Source: Symmetrospora coprosmae (Eukaryota > Basidiomycota > Cystobasidiomycetes > Symmetrosporaceae). Taken from it: a stretch of 64,000 nt of DNA. Positions 22,878 through 33,331 of this stretch are shown piece by piece. The notes beneath the pieces were generated by a model. The model was not told where the DNA came from and searched no databases. It saw only the letters and a list, made by a program, of their open reading frames with translations. The position numbers and the translations under genes were made by a program. The stretch covers positions 62,001 to 126,000 of the forward strand of contig VUYT01000009.1 of NCBI GenBank assembly GCA_008802785.1. The letters run 5' to 3'. Each line of letters begins with the position of its first letter. Within the stretch, counting starts at the first letter, position 1.

Positions 22878-24492
22878 ATGTCCCGCAGACCTTCTCGCGC
22901 CGACGAGTCCGTGACACATACTTGTGGCGTCCGCTCCCTGTGGCAGGCAGTCGCATTGGCTGATGTGTGCTTGGCCGTCCCTATTGGCTCATCATTGCAG
23001 AGCGCAATGCCCGTACCGTTATGGCCCTGAAGAAGGCCGTCAGTTCGAAGGTGGAAGCCGTGGTCGCTATTCCCTGTTGCAAGATCACCAGTGGTAAGCG
23101 TAAAGCGACGCGCAGGGCTCCAGTGACGGAAAGTTTCATGCTGACGCATCTAGTCTCACCGTGTGATCTGTTCGTGGACCTATCAGTCGTTTCTGGTTTC
23201 CGAACGAACCGCAGATGCGGGCGCATTTCGAAGACAGGCATCCCCATGCTCGCCAACTCGATTCATGGCAGTAAGTCTGTGCGCTGCAGACTCGCCTGCT
23301 GAAACAGCGATGGCTGAAACGAGCATGACGCTCTTGCAGATGGCCAAGCCGGTCTCCTTCTGTTCAGAGCCAGGGCTCGCGGATCGCGTCGTCGCCTCCT
23401 CGAAGATCGGAGCAGACCTCCCGAGCATCAACACCTGGAAACGGTGCGAGATCCCCGCAGAAGGCCACCACATCGAGTCCGAAGCCCCGTTCGAGCTCGC
23501 GATCATTCAGACAATCGCCGCCTCCGGCTCCTCCGCAAAAGCATTCACCATCCGGAACAGCGCTCCGCTCAGGGGCACCCACTCCAGTGAGCTTTAGGGC
23601 ACGCTCCGCCTCGCCCAAATCGCCACCCCGCTCGGCTTCAGTACCCGCGATGGCGCCAGGGTTTCCCACCGCCAAAGACGGACCCAGGGCATCGTCACGC
23701 TCCGGAACCGTCCGATCAACACGCGGGCAACGCAATTACGCCAGCGACATGCTCGTCATCGATATATTGGACGCACAGCAGGAAAACCCCGGATTATATT
23801 CCCACCTCAACCTCGGGGAGGGACCAGGTCGCTTTTCCTGGAAGGAGCTGCAGGAGCTTTACCGAGCTAAACCACAGGGCGTTAAGGAAGCATTGGCTCT
23901 CTGCAATGGTAGGTATAACTACGTGCGGAACGCTCTCGACGTGAAATTCGCGAACATGACCCCGGCGCAACCAATGCAGGAGCCCCCGGCTGGTTTGGCA
24001 GGGCCTTGGAAGCTGCTTGGAATGCTTCAGAAGCAGAAGGAGCAGAACGACGGCCAGCGGAGCTCTGGAGCGACATCCCAGGGAGCTTCTTCGAGTCAGC
24101 CACCGCTGGCACAAGGCCACTACACGCTACTTGGCAAGACGCCCGTTATCAAGATACTTCGGTCACGGCAGGCAGATCCTACCCTCTATCCCGAGGCCCA
24201 TCTCGGAAAGGGCACGGAGGGTCGAAATCGCTTCACCTGGGCGGACTTGCAGGCCCTTCATCAGGCCAATCCGAAGGGCGTTCAGGATGCGCTGGCTTCC
24301 GGTCACGGCGACTACAATAGCGTGCGTCAGGCTTTCGACACAAGGCTACCATTCATGAGCGACGCAGAACTGGAGAACGAGCCTAGAGGCGGTCTGAGAG
24401 CGTCGTGGAGACTCCACGGGTTGCTTCGAAAGCAGAAGCAGCAGCAGCAGGACGCTTCTCGGCGAAGCTCCCGGGCGAACTCTCCCAGGTGA
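22878..24492 (+). CDS. Island protein 2: paralogue of island protein 1 (unrecognised family)
   Basis: Exons 22878-22906, 23001-23093, 23187-23270 and 23340-24492 give 452 codons. Exon 1 is 29 nt, as in gene 1, and all three introns are again phase 2, which strongly supports both models. Exon 1 encodes MSRRPSRADE. The module reads AQCPYRYGPEEG, then CRFWFPNEPQMRAHFEDRHP, parallel to gene 1. An RS/Pro-rich linker of about 135 residues follows. Two better-preserved repeats begin at about 208 (VIDILDAQQ ... RFSWKELQELY ... YNYVRNALD) and 338 (VIKILRSRQ ... RFTWADLQALH ... YNSVRQAFD). Each is followed by a segment with a Trp and LLRKQK/MLQKQK. The tail is RRSSRANSPR. Nothing indicates secretion; Arg/Ser content suggests a nuclear location. 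The role is unknown. Confidence 0.75.
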
Positions 24493-24676
24493 TGACGAGT
24501 CCGACTCGCCCGACGCATTCCGCTGAGCTTGTCTTTCCCATGTCAATACCCTGTTGGTGTAAGCAGCCTCTCCTCGGCCGTTGTTAGAAGCGGCCGATAG
24601 AATAATAGATGGGAGCTGTGGCCGAATATACGTTACAGGTGACAATACTACGATATGGCTACGAGATACGATACAG

Positions 24677-27306
24677 CTACGGTAGATGAATGCGGCTGTA
24701 CCCCTGTACATCCGAGCGACAGCACGGGCACAAGCTGCTCCCCCCTTGCGAGTCGCTCCGTGCGCCCAGCTCCGCTCTGCATCCGTCGCACAGGGCGAGG
24801 CATCTGCACGGCCAGAGAACGATGCTCCTCGGCTCTGAGCAGCAGACGACGCAGGTGCTCGCGGTGCGGAAGCCCGAGTCGTCCCACTCGGCCGAGTCTG
24901 CATCTGTAGCAGTCGTCCGGGCGGCGGGAGCGGGGAATTGCCGCCGGTTCGCGATGGCTGTCGACAGCGCTAGCGCAGATGGGTCCATGTGTGCCATGGC
25001 CAGACTCTGCGTGTGCATCTGCGACTGCTGGTTGGTGAGTGCACGGTACCGCCGGCGAGTCAAGGGTGATCCGCTGGTGCTCGACGCCGGTCCGAGGGAG
25101 CCGCGCTGTCCCGCCTGCAGATGCGCCACGAGGAGTGTTGTCATATCGTCTGACCCTTCCCCTGCATCCTGTTCGTTCTGCTCGGCGAGCAGCGAGTTGA
25201 GTTCGTCGTACGGCGCGAAAGGTGGCGAAGGGGAGCGGGCTGTGTACCGCTGCAGTGATGATAGCTCTTCGTCTGCCTCCTCCTCCGCCATCTCCTCCTC
25301 CTCCTCCTCCTCATCGTCGTCCAGCTCCTCTGCATCATCGCTGATCTCCTCCTCATCATCCGTCACAACATAGTCATCGTCTTCTGCGTCGTCCTCTTCC
25401 GCGTCATCATTCGCGCCTGCGTCCGTTCGCCCAGCAGTAGCAGCCTTGCGCTTCTCTTCGAGCTGCCGCTTCAGCCTTTGCGCGATCTTCTCTGGCCGCT
25501 CAAATGGCTGTGACCGCGCCTGCGCTTGCGCAGCAGGGCCGTCCTCCTCGATCCCGCACCACCGGAGCGATCTGGCCATCCGGCCTCTGCCCTGCGCAAG
25601 CCTGCGCACGCCGCAGTAGTCGGCCCACATGCTGACGTAGCGCCTGAGGTACACTTTGTACACGAGTCCGAGTGCGGCGACGAAGCGCCAGATCTCCTTG
25701 CGCAGGCTCGGATTGCGCGACATGGGGTCGACCTCTGCGCCGAGCGCGGTCGGGTTATCCCCCGCGACCCCGCCAAATGGCGCGACGGCCCCGTCGCGGA
25801 TGGCCATGGCGACGCTGGGCCGCACTGGCAGGCTCGTGGGGAAGGCAGACACGGCGCGGACGGTGGTGATTTCGTTGCTGAGCGGGGTCTCCGAGTGCGC
25901 GAGCTGCGTGAGGGAGGGCAGGCTCGGGTGGTCGACTAGGACGCTCCCAGACTGCCGGATCCTCCGCCTGCCGGCACCTCGGCTGGCGTCGCCGTCGCCG
26001 TACAGGGCGTTGTGCAGCTCGACGTACGTCGCCTGCGGAGCGTTGATCGAGGCCACCTGGTTGTTCAGGCCCTTCATTGCCGTCGTCTCCAAGCACGCCG
26101 AGCCAAACTTGAGGAGCGCGAGGATAAAGTCGTCGTCTCTGTTGGGCAGGGCGGACGCGTGCCCAAAGATGGACGCGTCGAGCCTGCCCTCGACGATGAG
26201 CTGAACGAGCGCGCGCAGTGCGACCGTGACGACGCTGCACACTGCAAAGAAGGCCTCGGGGAGGATGCGGCCGAGCGACTGGATGGCGGGCATGAGGGCC
26301 GAGTGCGCGCCGTCATCCGTGTGCAACCAAAAGTGCACCATGAGGCCGCGGCTGAGCAGCGTGAAGAAGCCCGTGACGACGAGACGCGCGCGTATCCGGA
26401 ACACGGCGGCAACGTGCAGGCAGAGCACCTCCATGATTTGGGTGAGTAGGAGCGCATAGACGGCACCTGATGGGGGCACTACTGGGTCGGCGTAGGGAAT
26501 GCTGTGGAAGTGCATGAGGAGGCCGAGGGTGAATAGGTTGATAGGTGTTATAGATGCGAGGCTATGAAGGAATAGAGTCAGGTCGTGGCATGTACTCCGA
26601 TGAGCAGCAATGCAAGCATGGGGAGCACCCACTCGTGATCCAGCGCGCGGACAAAGCTCTCGCTCGCGCACGCCACGCAGCACGCGACGAACGAGAGCCA
26701 AAGGACGTCCGCGTGTTCACTGCCTCTGATCTTATCGCTGTTGCCAGCAAGCCGGCCCATGACCAGGCTCGCATAGCCTGCTTTCGAGGCTGTGCCACTC
26801 CCCTCGGTGGTTGCGCCAGCTTCGGCAGCTGCAGCCGCAATCGCAGCAAGTCGCAGCGTGAGGCTGACGATGCGAAAGGTGGCGCGTGCCAGCAGGAAGA
26901 TGGCTGGGCCCCTGACGAGGGCGCGGATGCGGGTGCTGCTGCGGTACGGTATCGACGGCGGGACAATGTGGTGGATCCGGTTGATGACGAGGGTCAGGAA
27001 GCACAGCAGGAGGGCGTATTTGGACGTGAAGAAGGTGAAGAAGGATGGGAAATCGAGCATCCCGTCGTTGCGTGTTCTGCGTCGTTGTCGTCCATTGCCG
27101 GCATCTCCGGGTCCTGGAGCACTCCCGTCGTCATGGATCTGACCCTGCTGCCCCTGCTGCTGCAGCTCTGCCAGCTGCTCGACGACGAGCTCGATGCTGC
27201 GACGTGCACGATCCTGTGCTCCTCGCCATCCTGCCCTTCCTGCTTGGGCGATGCTGCCCAGCCGCAGAGTGTCCCTGTCCGGCAGGCGATCCCACACCCG
27301 GTCCAT
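24677..27306 (-). CDS. Asi1/Asi3-like multi-spanning RING E3 ubiquitin ligase
   Basis: Two exons (27306-26633 and 26561-24677) separated by a 71-bp intron with a GTGGGT donor, CTGAC branch and TAG acceptor give 852 codons. The N-terminal half has several hydrophobic segments (for example SKYALLLCFLTLVI, INLFTLGLLMHF, LVVTGFFTLL). A very acidic region follows (about 540-580, long D/E runs). The extreme C-terminus is a RING: CVVCCSEPRSIVLWPCRC, then LCDGCRAELGAR and LCPCCRSDVQGYSRIH. The NIVLWPC..C/CR..LG form with a terminal G-Y...H is that of Asi1/Asi3. In yeast these act at the inner nuclear membrane to degrade misplaced or regulatory membrane proteins. The start could lie further upstream. 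Confidence 0.85.
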
Positions 27307-28270
27307 CCTGATCCTGATCCTGCTCGAGTACGCTGCGATAGATGGCCGCTATTGCGCTATGCAGTAGTGCATCGTCATGGACAGCCGTGTCACCTTCAGC
27401 TCGTTCGCTGGGTGGGTATACTTGTAGATGGGTTGGTCAAGAGCACGGAGCCACCGGGAGAGCAGCATCTCGGTCATGGCTGCTCGAGGCCGCCGAACGA
27501 CAACGTCAGACGGATGATGCATCGCAGATTGCTCGCAGATTGCAGAGGCACAATCTGTCTACAAGATCGCAGTAGCCGTGAGGACAGTGCGCACATCACA
27601 GCATCTGGATCCAGGCCAGCTCGGCCATCTCGCTCCCCTTGTCCTTCGGAGGGTCAGACCTCGCGTCGAGATGATCAATCACGCTCACCCTGCGCTGCAT
27701 GTGCACCCGCTGCGGCCTGAAGCTAGCACCCGCCAGTGCTCGTATTTCGGGCGCCTGCAGCCGGGGCAAGATGGTCCGTGCGTGCATGGGCACCTTGGGC
27801 GCGTCTGTGTTGCGAGTGGCGGGGCAGCGACAAGCTGACACTATTCAGTCCGCGGCGACGCTTGCGTGCACCTGTACAGATAGCCCTAACCCACAGTAGA
27901 CGGCTGGGAGTAGAGCGAGCGGCTGGTGCGCATCCTCGGTGGTCATGTCATCGTCCCGGTCGAGACGACGGCCAGATCCAGCCGACCTGTTGGCGGTCGA
28001 CACCATCGCTCGCAGGTTGGCCAGAGGGGACGCCATGGTGGTTGCAGATATCCTTGGTAGTGTTCGATGCTTGCGCAGGCTGAAGTGTGCTGAGCAAAGC
28101 CAGAGGCGAAAGAGTCGTGCGGCGACTCAGCGTTACCCTCCGGCTCCCTTGCCTTTCATTGCCTCCCTTTCGTCGCGCCCGCATATCGCAACGAGAGGCT
28201 CGACACTCTGGCACAGCGGAACCGCTCCGCTCCTGCGTGCGGCCAGCCCGTGCGTCGCCAATCTTGCAGC
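27307..28270. other. Intergenic region between two minus-strand genes
   Basis: Apart from the doubtful small gene at 27596-28036, I see nothing here that I can support. It includes the promoter of the Asi-like gene and the 3' region of the t6A dehydratase gene. Confidence 0.4.
27596..28036 (-). CDS. Possible small two-exon gene, unrecognised
   Basis: An ATG at 28036 opens a frame of about 54 codons (MASPLANLRAMVSTANRSAG...). It can be spliced from a GT at about 27872 (GTGCAC) to a downstream frame ending at 27596. The ending has a protein-like composition (APEIRALAGASF ... KGSEMAELAWIQML). Several donor/acceptor pairs keep frame, so the junction is not fixed. The basic, Ser-rich N-terminus could be a mitochondrial presequence. 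I recognise no family; it may be spurious. Confidence 0.35.
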
Positions 28271-30356
28271 TCAGAGGAGCCGATAATCTCGATTCTCCCT
28301 CTCGAGCATCCTGCGCTTCTCGACCAGCGCAACCGTCTCTTCTCCCCAGAGCTCCGCCGCCGTTTTGTCGCCGTGCAGCACCTCCCTGTCGTGCCTGTCG
28401 GCCTCGCCGCGGTCCATGACGACGAGATTGTCGACAGATACTGCACCACCTGCGTCCCAGCGGATCAGCGTCGGTTTTGCGCAGATGGCATTCAGCGGGC
28501 AGGTGACGCTTCGTCCGCGGTGCAGGTCTTCAAAGAGGTAGCACACGTCCGCCTCAGAAATGGGAATCCTGCACATCAATGCGGAATGGCACGCGATATC
28601 AGCAGGGCGGAATCGCGGAGAGCGCGATGCGAGAGGATGCGTGACATGGCTTGGCTCGACGGCGACGCACCTGACATCGCCGGTCCGGCGCTGTTCGCGT
28701 GCCAGGAGATCCTGGTACATGCGCGTGTAGACCTTGTGCCGGTTTCTGCAGGGTGTTCTAGATCAGCATGATGATTTCGAGCCGAGCGGGGACATAGAAT
28801 CTGTGACGCCCACTTGATGGCCAGAGGGTTCAGCTGCAGATTCCCCGCGAGGCTGGCGACGATGTACCCTGCTGCAGCTTGGCCGAACATACAGGGCAAA
28901 GGCCCGAGGACGGGGAGGATGCGCACTCTGAAGGCCTCGAGCGCGTGGAGCTCGCCCACATTGCCCTTCTGAAACTCGTCCTCTGGCAAGGGCAGCAGCT
29001 TCCCCGCGGCGTGGGGTACCTCTGTGCTGTACACGACAGGGACGCCGTGCGTGATTCCTTCCTTCTTGAGGCGGATGCGCACACTACGCGCGAGCGGGTC
29101 CTCGTGCGTCGCGCTTATATCGCTGATCTGCACGCGCGTCGTGTCGTACTTGCCGCCGGCGCCCATGGCGCTAAACACCTTGATGTCGTGCTTTCGGCAG
29201 TAGGCGAGCAGCTCGACCTTTGTCCCGATGTTGTCGATGCAGTCGACGACCCAGTCCGGGCGCCCCGCGAGTAGCTCGTCCGCATCGGCCAGGCTGAAGA
29301 GCTGGTTCACGGGCTCGACGTCGACCCACGGCGCAATGGCCGAGAAGCGGCTCGCGCAGCACTTTACTTTGGACGTGCCGACGTCCGAGAGCTCGGCTAC
29401 GGAGTGGCGCTGTGTATATGTGAGCCAAGTGACAATGTCAGCTAGAGCGCGAGCTTTCGAGCATGTGTGCGCACGCAGGAGACGACGCACGTTGAGCGAC
29501 GATAGCGAGACCTGGTCAAAGTCGATGAGCCGGATCTTGCCGACTCCGGACCGTACGAGCATGTTGGCTGCGGTGGGAGAGGTGATCAGCATGACGGCTG
29601 TTAAACAAACAAGGAAAGTACGAGCCGTGCAGACTGACCAGCAGCACTCCCCACGCCTCCGAGCCCGACCACAATGACAAAGCTGTCGCGGACCTTTGCG
29701 AGTGCTTCTGGTCCGAGAAAGGCCAGGTTCCTGGCGAGCGCCTCGTCGATGATCTCCTGGTCAATGACCTTCTTCTGTGCGCTATTGCTGTTGCCGTACC
29801 CTGGCGTCCTTGGCTGTCTGCCTATGCTCGTCTGCTGCTCCTCTTCAGCAGCCATATCCGCCAGTGCGCTCCTTGCGCGCTGCATCTCCCTCCGCGCCGT
29901 CGTGGGCGTCATCGTGTAGTCTTCGAGCTCTTCTTCCTCGTCCTCGTCCTCGTCTCCGTCGCCATTGCTGTCGTCGCTCGCATCGTCCTCAAAGCCGTCC
30001 CCGTGTATGTGGATCCCGTTGGGTCGTTTCACCGAATTCGACGACGATGACGCGCGCCGACGGCGTCGGAGAAGACTGCGCCGTCGATTGCGACGAGCAT
30101 CATCATCTCCATCCGCATCCGCAAAGCGCGCCTCTATGCTATCGCGCAGCTCCTTCCTCTGCGTCTGCCGCTGCAGCGTCTGGAACGATAGCAGCCCTGC
30201 GCCCGTGAGCAGGGACGTCGAGAGGACCGTGACGAGCAAGCGCAGACTGCCCGGATCGCGAAAGATGGGGACGATGGTCGACGTCCACAAGGTGCGGAGG
30301 AACGACAATGGCGATGAGCTGATGCTGGTGCTGATGCCATTGCTCGAAGAAGCCAT
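28271..30356 (-). CDS. tRNA threonylcarbamoyladenosine dehydratase (TCD1/TCD2, ThiF/E1-like)
   Basis: Five exons (30356-29639, 29597-29491, 29409-28814, 28745-28671, 28568-28271) give 597 codons. The enzyme uses ATP to cyclise t6A37 of ANN-decoding tRNAs to ct6A; in yeast it sits on the mitochondrial outer membrane. A membrane segment (about residues 36-56) is followed by a long Arg- and Asp/Glu-rich insert. The ThiF-type nucleotide-binding site is VIVVGLGGVGS (about 228-238). Next come LIDFDQVSLSSLN|RHSVAELSDVG, split exactly by intron 2, IAPWVDVEPVN and DWVVDCIDNIGTK. Later blocks are LARSVRIRLKKEGI and a C-terminal segment CPLNAICAKP. The family arrangement is complete. Confidence 0.92.
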
Positions 30357-30742
30357 GTCGCCGAATGGGCCTGAGATGGAGATCCGTCAAGAGGCAGAGG
30401 AGAGGCCGGCCTTCGTCTTCGGGACGACTCATGCGGAACGGTATATATGCACACATCATGGATATCGCAATTGCAACCACACTGACGATGGTCTGCTGCC
30501 ATAGCAAGGACCGCGGCGACCGTGCGCACGTCGAACGTCGGAATCTCCGCGTCCGGACTCCAATGGCTCCAAAAGCGCAGACGCCCGCACCGCCATGACA
30601 ATCGCGTCGATTCTTGGGCTTCGCTCTGGACTGACTTGGACCTGACTGACGGTTCGCTGCCGCTGACCTGCGCAAGGCTCTACTCACCTTGCCTTCGCCG
30701 AAGGCCTCGCAAGGTGTCCCCGGAACGCTCACTCTGACACCC

Positions 30743-32082
30743 ATGCCCACCACCGAAGCCATCTTCTTCTACACTGTGCGGCACGTCGAGCCAGTCGCCC
30801 TGCCGTACACCTCAAAATCATCCGTGACGCTCCGCCTCTTGCCGCTTCCCAACCAAAAGACGCCGCTCTACGACTACAGCGCCCACCAGTCCACCCTCTC
30901 GCTCGTCCTCACGCAGACCTCTGCAGAGCTCAGACTCAGCTGCCTCGACCCTCTACTCGAAGCTACCTTCACTGCGGCCGTCATGGCCTGTACCGTCGAG
31001 ACGTTCGCCCCCAAACCAGAGCCAACTTGGAACAAGAGAGTCGACATTCATGCCGCCGGCAGAGATCGCTCCTTGGACTCGGTGCACACGACCGAGTTGA
31101 GTCTGATGGATGGCATCGACGGCATGACTCCCGGCGTGGGCTACATCCGCGCCGTCAAGTATTTCATGAGGGCCGAATTCACCCTGCCCGATGCTGCAAG
31201 TGGGTGGAAACTGACCTGCAACGCCAAAGCACCTCGCTGACTCGACTTTGTGGATACGCAGTCCCTCCACCTGTGTCAAGCGTCCGTCCAGACGCCGCCA
31301 ACGACTTCTGCTTCATTTTCCCGCGCGAGCCAGGACGCGACACCCTCCTCTTCGCCAACTCGAGCCGCCTGAGCGCTGCCTCGCCATACTTCCGGCTCCT
31401 CTTCGCGACGCTCCCCTGCGTAGGGCACGGCATCCTCCAGAAGCGGACCAGTACGTTCACATGGGCAAGATTGTTCGCCGACATGTCCAAGGACTACGCG
31501 CGACAGCATGCGCTCCCACCCCCGCTGCTCACGTATGATTCCGACGACGAAAAGACGCAGCGCACCCACTTCCGCCGTGTCCCCTCGTCGTACGGGCGAA
31601 AGCTGCGCGCGACGAGCCAGAGCCAGTCCGCGCAGCCCCCACCCGAGCGCGCAGGGCCCGGCGGGCCGCCCCTCAGCATTCGTTACATACTTGTCAAGCA
31701 TGCTCAGTGGAGGACCGTGCGCGCGATCCTGCACTGGCTCGTCATTGGTGGCAACGTCCTCCCCAGCACGCTTCTCAGCACGGACCCAGAGAGCCGCAGG
31801 TGGGAAGTCGAGAACGGCTACCATGCCGCATCCCCAAAGAGCGTCTATCGCCTTGCAAAGCAGTTCGGAATCGTCAAGCTGCAGGAATGGGCGCTCGGGG
31901 AGGTCTGCAAGCAGGTCGTGGATGGCCACGCGGATCTCGTCGAGGAGCTTACGAGCGAGACTGCAATGGATTACAAAGAGCTGCGGGACAGTATCGTAAA
32001 GGGGTATCTCGAAAGGCGGCCGGAGAAGGAGGTCACGCTGGCGCGGTTCAACGATGAGAGAGAGTATGAGTACGCGTATTGA
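30743..32082 (+). CDS. BTB/POZ-like domain protein
   Basis: Exons 30743-31199 and 31262-32082 join in phase 1 (62-bp intron) to give 425 codons. The N-terminal half is beta-rich and may be a MATH-like substrate-binding domain, which I infer only from position. The second half has the BTB pattern used by basidiomycete proteins: DFCFIFPREPGRDTLLFANS, then LSAASPYFRLLFATLP, a charged insert with SDDEKTQ, and VRAILHWLVIGG. It ends in a helical segment (VYRLAKQFGIVKLQEWALGE). BTB proteins often bridge Cul3 ligases to substrates. The ATG at 30743 is the first in frame. The gene is divergent from the t6A dehydratase, with starts 386 bp apart. Confidence 0.75.
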
Positions 32083-32199
32083 GCACGATCATGGCAGCTC
32101 ATAGCCGGTACTCGAAATGGTTGTTGCATTCCTTCATCTCGCAAGCGCCGTGGAGCCGTCTGAGTCAGAAGTCAGCTGTGCGCGCGTCGCTCTTGCCTC

Positions 32200-32460
32200 T
32201 CAGCGTGACGAAACATACTTGTAGCACGAATAGCGGTGTTCAAGGAGTGCCTCTGGCGCGTGCGGCTTGCTAGACTGAGATGAGTAATGCTTTGGTAGCC
32301 CATCTGCAGACGTTGCTGTACTCCACGCCCCAGCCAAACGTATCTCCGGCGGTTGCCGTTGCCGACTGAGGAGATTCGCAAGCGCAGCGTAAGGGGGGGG
32401 CGCTTGGCCGCTGCTGCGACCTTGTTGCACTCTCAGCCTGTGTTTCTGGTACTTCCGGAG
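32200..32460 (-). pseudogene. Remnant of an F-box cluster gene body
   Basis: On the minus strand this stretch reads AALANLLSRQRQPPEIRLAG then AWSTAT. That is a close match to AALANLISRQRQPPRLHLAG then GWCTAA inside the F-box gene at 33332-35107 (at about 34360-34450). Flanking DNA also aligns loosely. No F-box start, no long frame and no splice sites join it to neighbours, so it is the broken body of a third cluster member. Confidence 0.75.
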
Positions 32461-32508
32461 GCGACCCCCATAGCGCCCCGCGCAATCATTTCCGCTTACC
32501 GACGCTCG

Positions 32509-33124
32509 CTAGACCTGTACGGCAAGACGCTTTAGCCTGTCCGCGAGGGCGTTGACTGCCTTGACTTGAGGTGGTATAGGTGCTGGCTCGTCCTCGATGT
32601 AGTTGAGCGCGAGGCGGGCTGCCGTTCGTCGGCGAGCTGCGCTGATCATGGCCGGAGTCATTGCCGGGACTGTGAGCAGGGTGGGTCAGCCATAGGAGCA
32701 GCAGCAGCGGGCCTATCGACGGTGAACCGCGACTCACGGTCAATGTCTCTTTGCTTCTTTATGAAGGCAGCAGCATCCTCATACGTCGCAAAGGAATGGA
32801 TGCGTGCTCCTTTGAAGCCGATAGTGGCAAGGGCGAGTGCGTCGCTGGCGGAAAGGAGACGACAGCAGCAACAGCGCTCAGCTCCTCGGTGCCCTGACGC
32901 GTCGCACGCTCCGTGCGTCCAATGCATGCCCTCGCTCACTTTCTGAAGTACACAGCGGTACCGTGACGGCTGTCCTCGAGCACAGGGAGGTGAACAACGA
33001 GAAGCGAGCGAGCAATTGAGCGAAAGAGAGACGCTAGGACGGTGCGAGGCGATGTCCCTGCCAGTTGGACATTGCACGCGCAGTTCGTCTGGAGCAGAGG
33101 CAAGAGGCGCATCGTCGGATCCAC
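32509..33124 (-). CDS. Small protein with RNase H1 hybrid-binding (viroplasmin)-like motif
   Basis: Exons 33124-32940, 32844-32738 and 32669-32509 close in phase to 150 codons. The middle exon encodes DALALATIGFKGARIHSFAT followed by YEDAAAFIKKQ. This fits the V-x-GFKGA-x-x-x-F-x-T-x-E-E-A core of the N-terminal hybrid-binding domain of eukaryotic RNase H1. The W-containing first strand of that domain is not evident, and no RNase H catalytic domain follows. The C-terminus is helical (MISAARRRTAARLALNYIED). Most of exon 1 lies inside a copy of the F-box gene 5' flank (33001-33178), so the true start and the antiquity of exon 1 are uncertain; the two 3' exons are better supported. Confidence 0.5.
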
Positions 33125-33178
33125 AGGCTACCGGGCACCTTGGAGTGGCAAAGCAAGCGTTCAGGCACGCGCCGCGCA
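33001..33178 (-). repeat. Copied 5' flank of an F-box gene (partner at 35125-35300)
   Basis: The minus strand shares with 35125-35300 the landmarks GGATCCGACGATGCGCC, CTTGCCTC.GCTCCA, ATCCAA.TGGCAGG, GCCTCGCACC.TCCTAGCG and CGCTCGCTTCTC, in order. In the partner copy these lie directly before the F-box start codon at 35107. Here no F-box follows; exon 1 of the small RNase H1-like gene runs through instead. Confidence 0.85.
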
Positions 33179-33331
33179 CTCGACACAGACTCATAGCACA
33201 GCATCACTCTAGCAGCAGCCATGCAGGGCCAACGATCCGCTTGGGCTGTCCGAAGCACGGCGGCCACTACGTAGACGCCCTTCTTTTCCCAGATGTGTCG
33301 GAGATGCCGAGAGTGGGAGACCATGAAACAC

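Noticed and set aside
26562-26632. Apparent frameshift in the Asi-like ligase between two overlapping frames
   Set aside because: A 71-bp intron with a GTGGGT donor (26632), CTGAC branch and TAG acceptor (26562) restores the frame in phase 2, so no break is needed.
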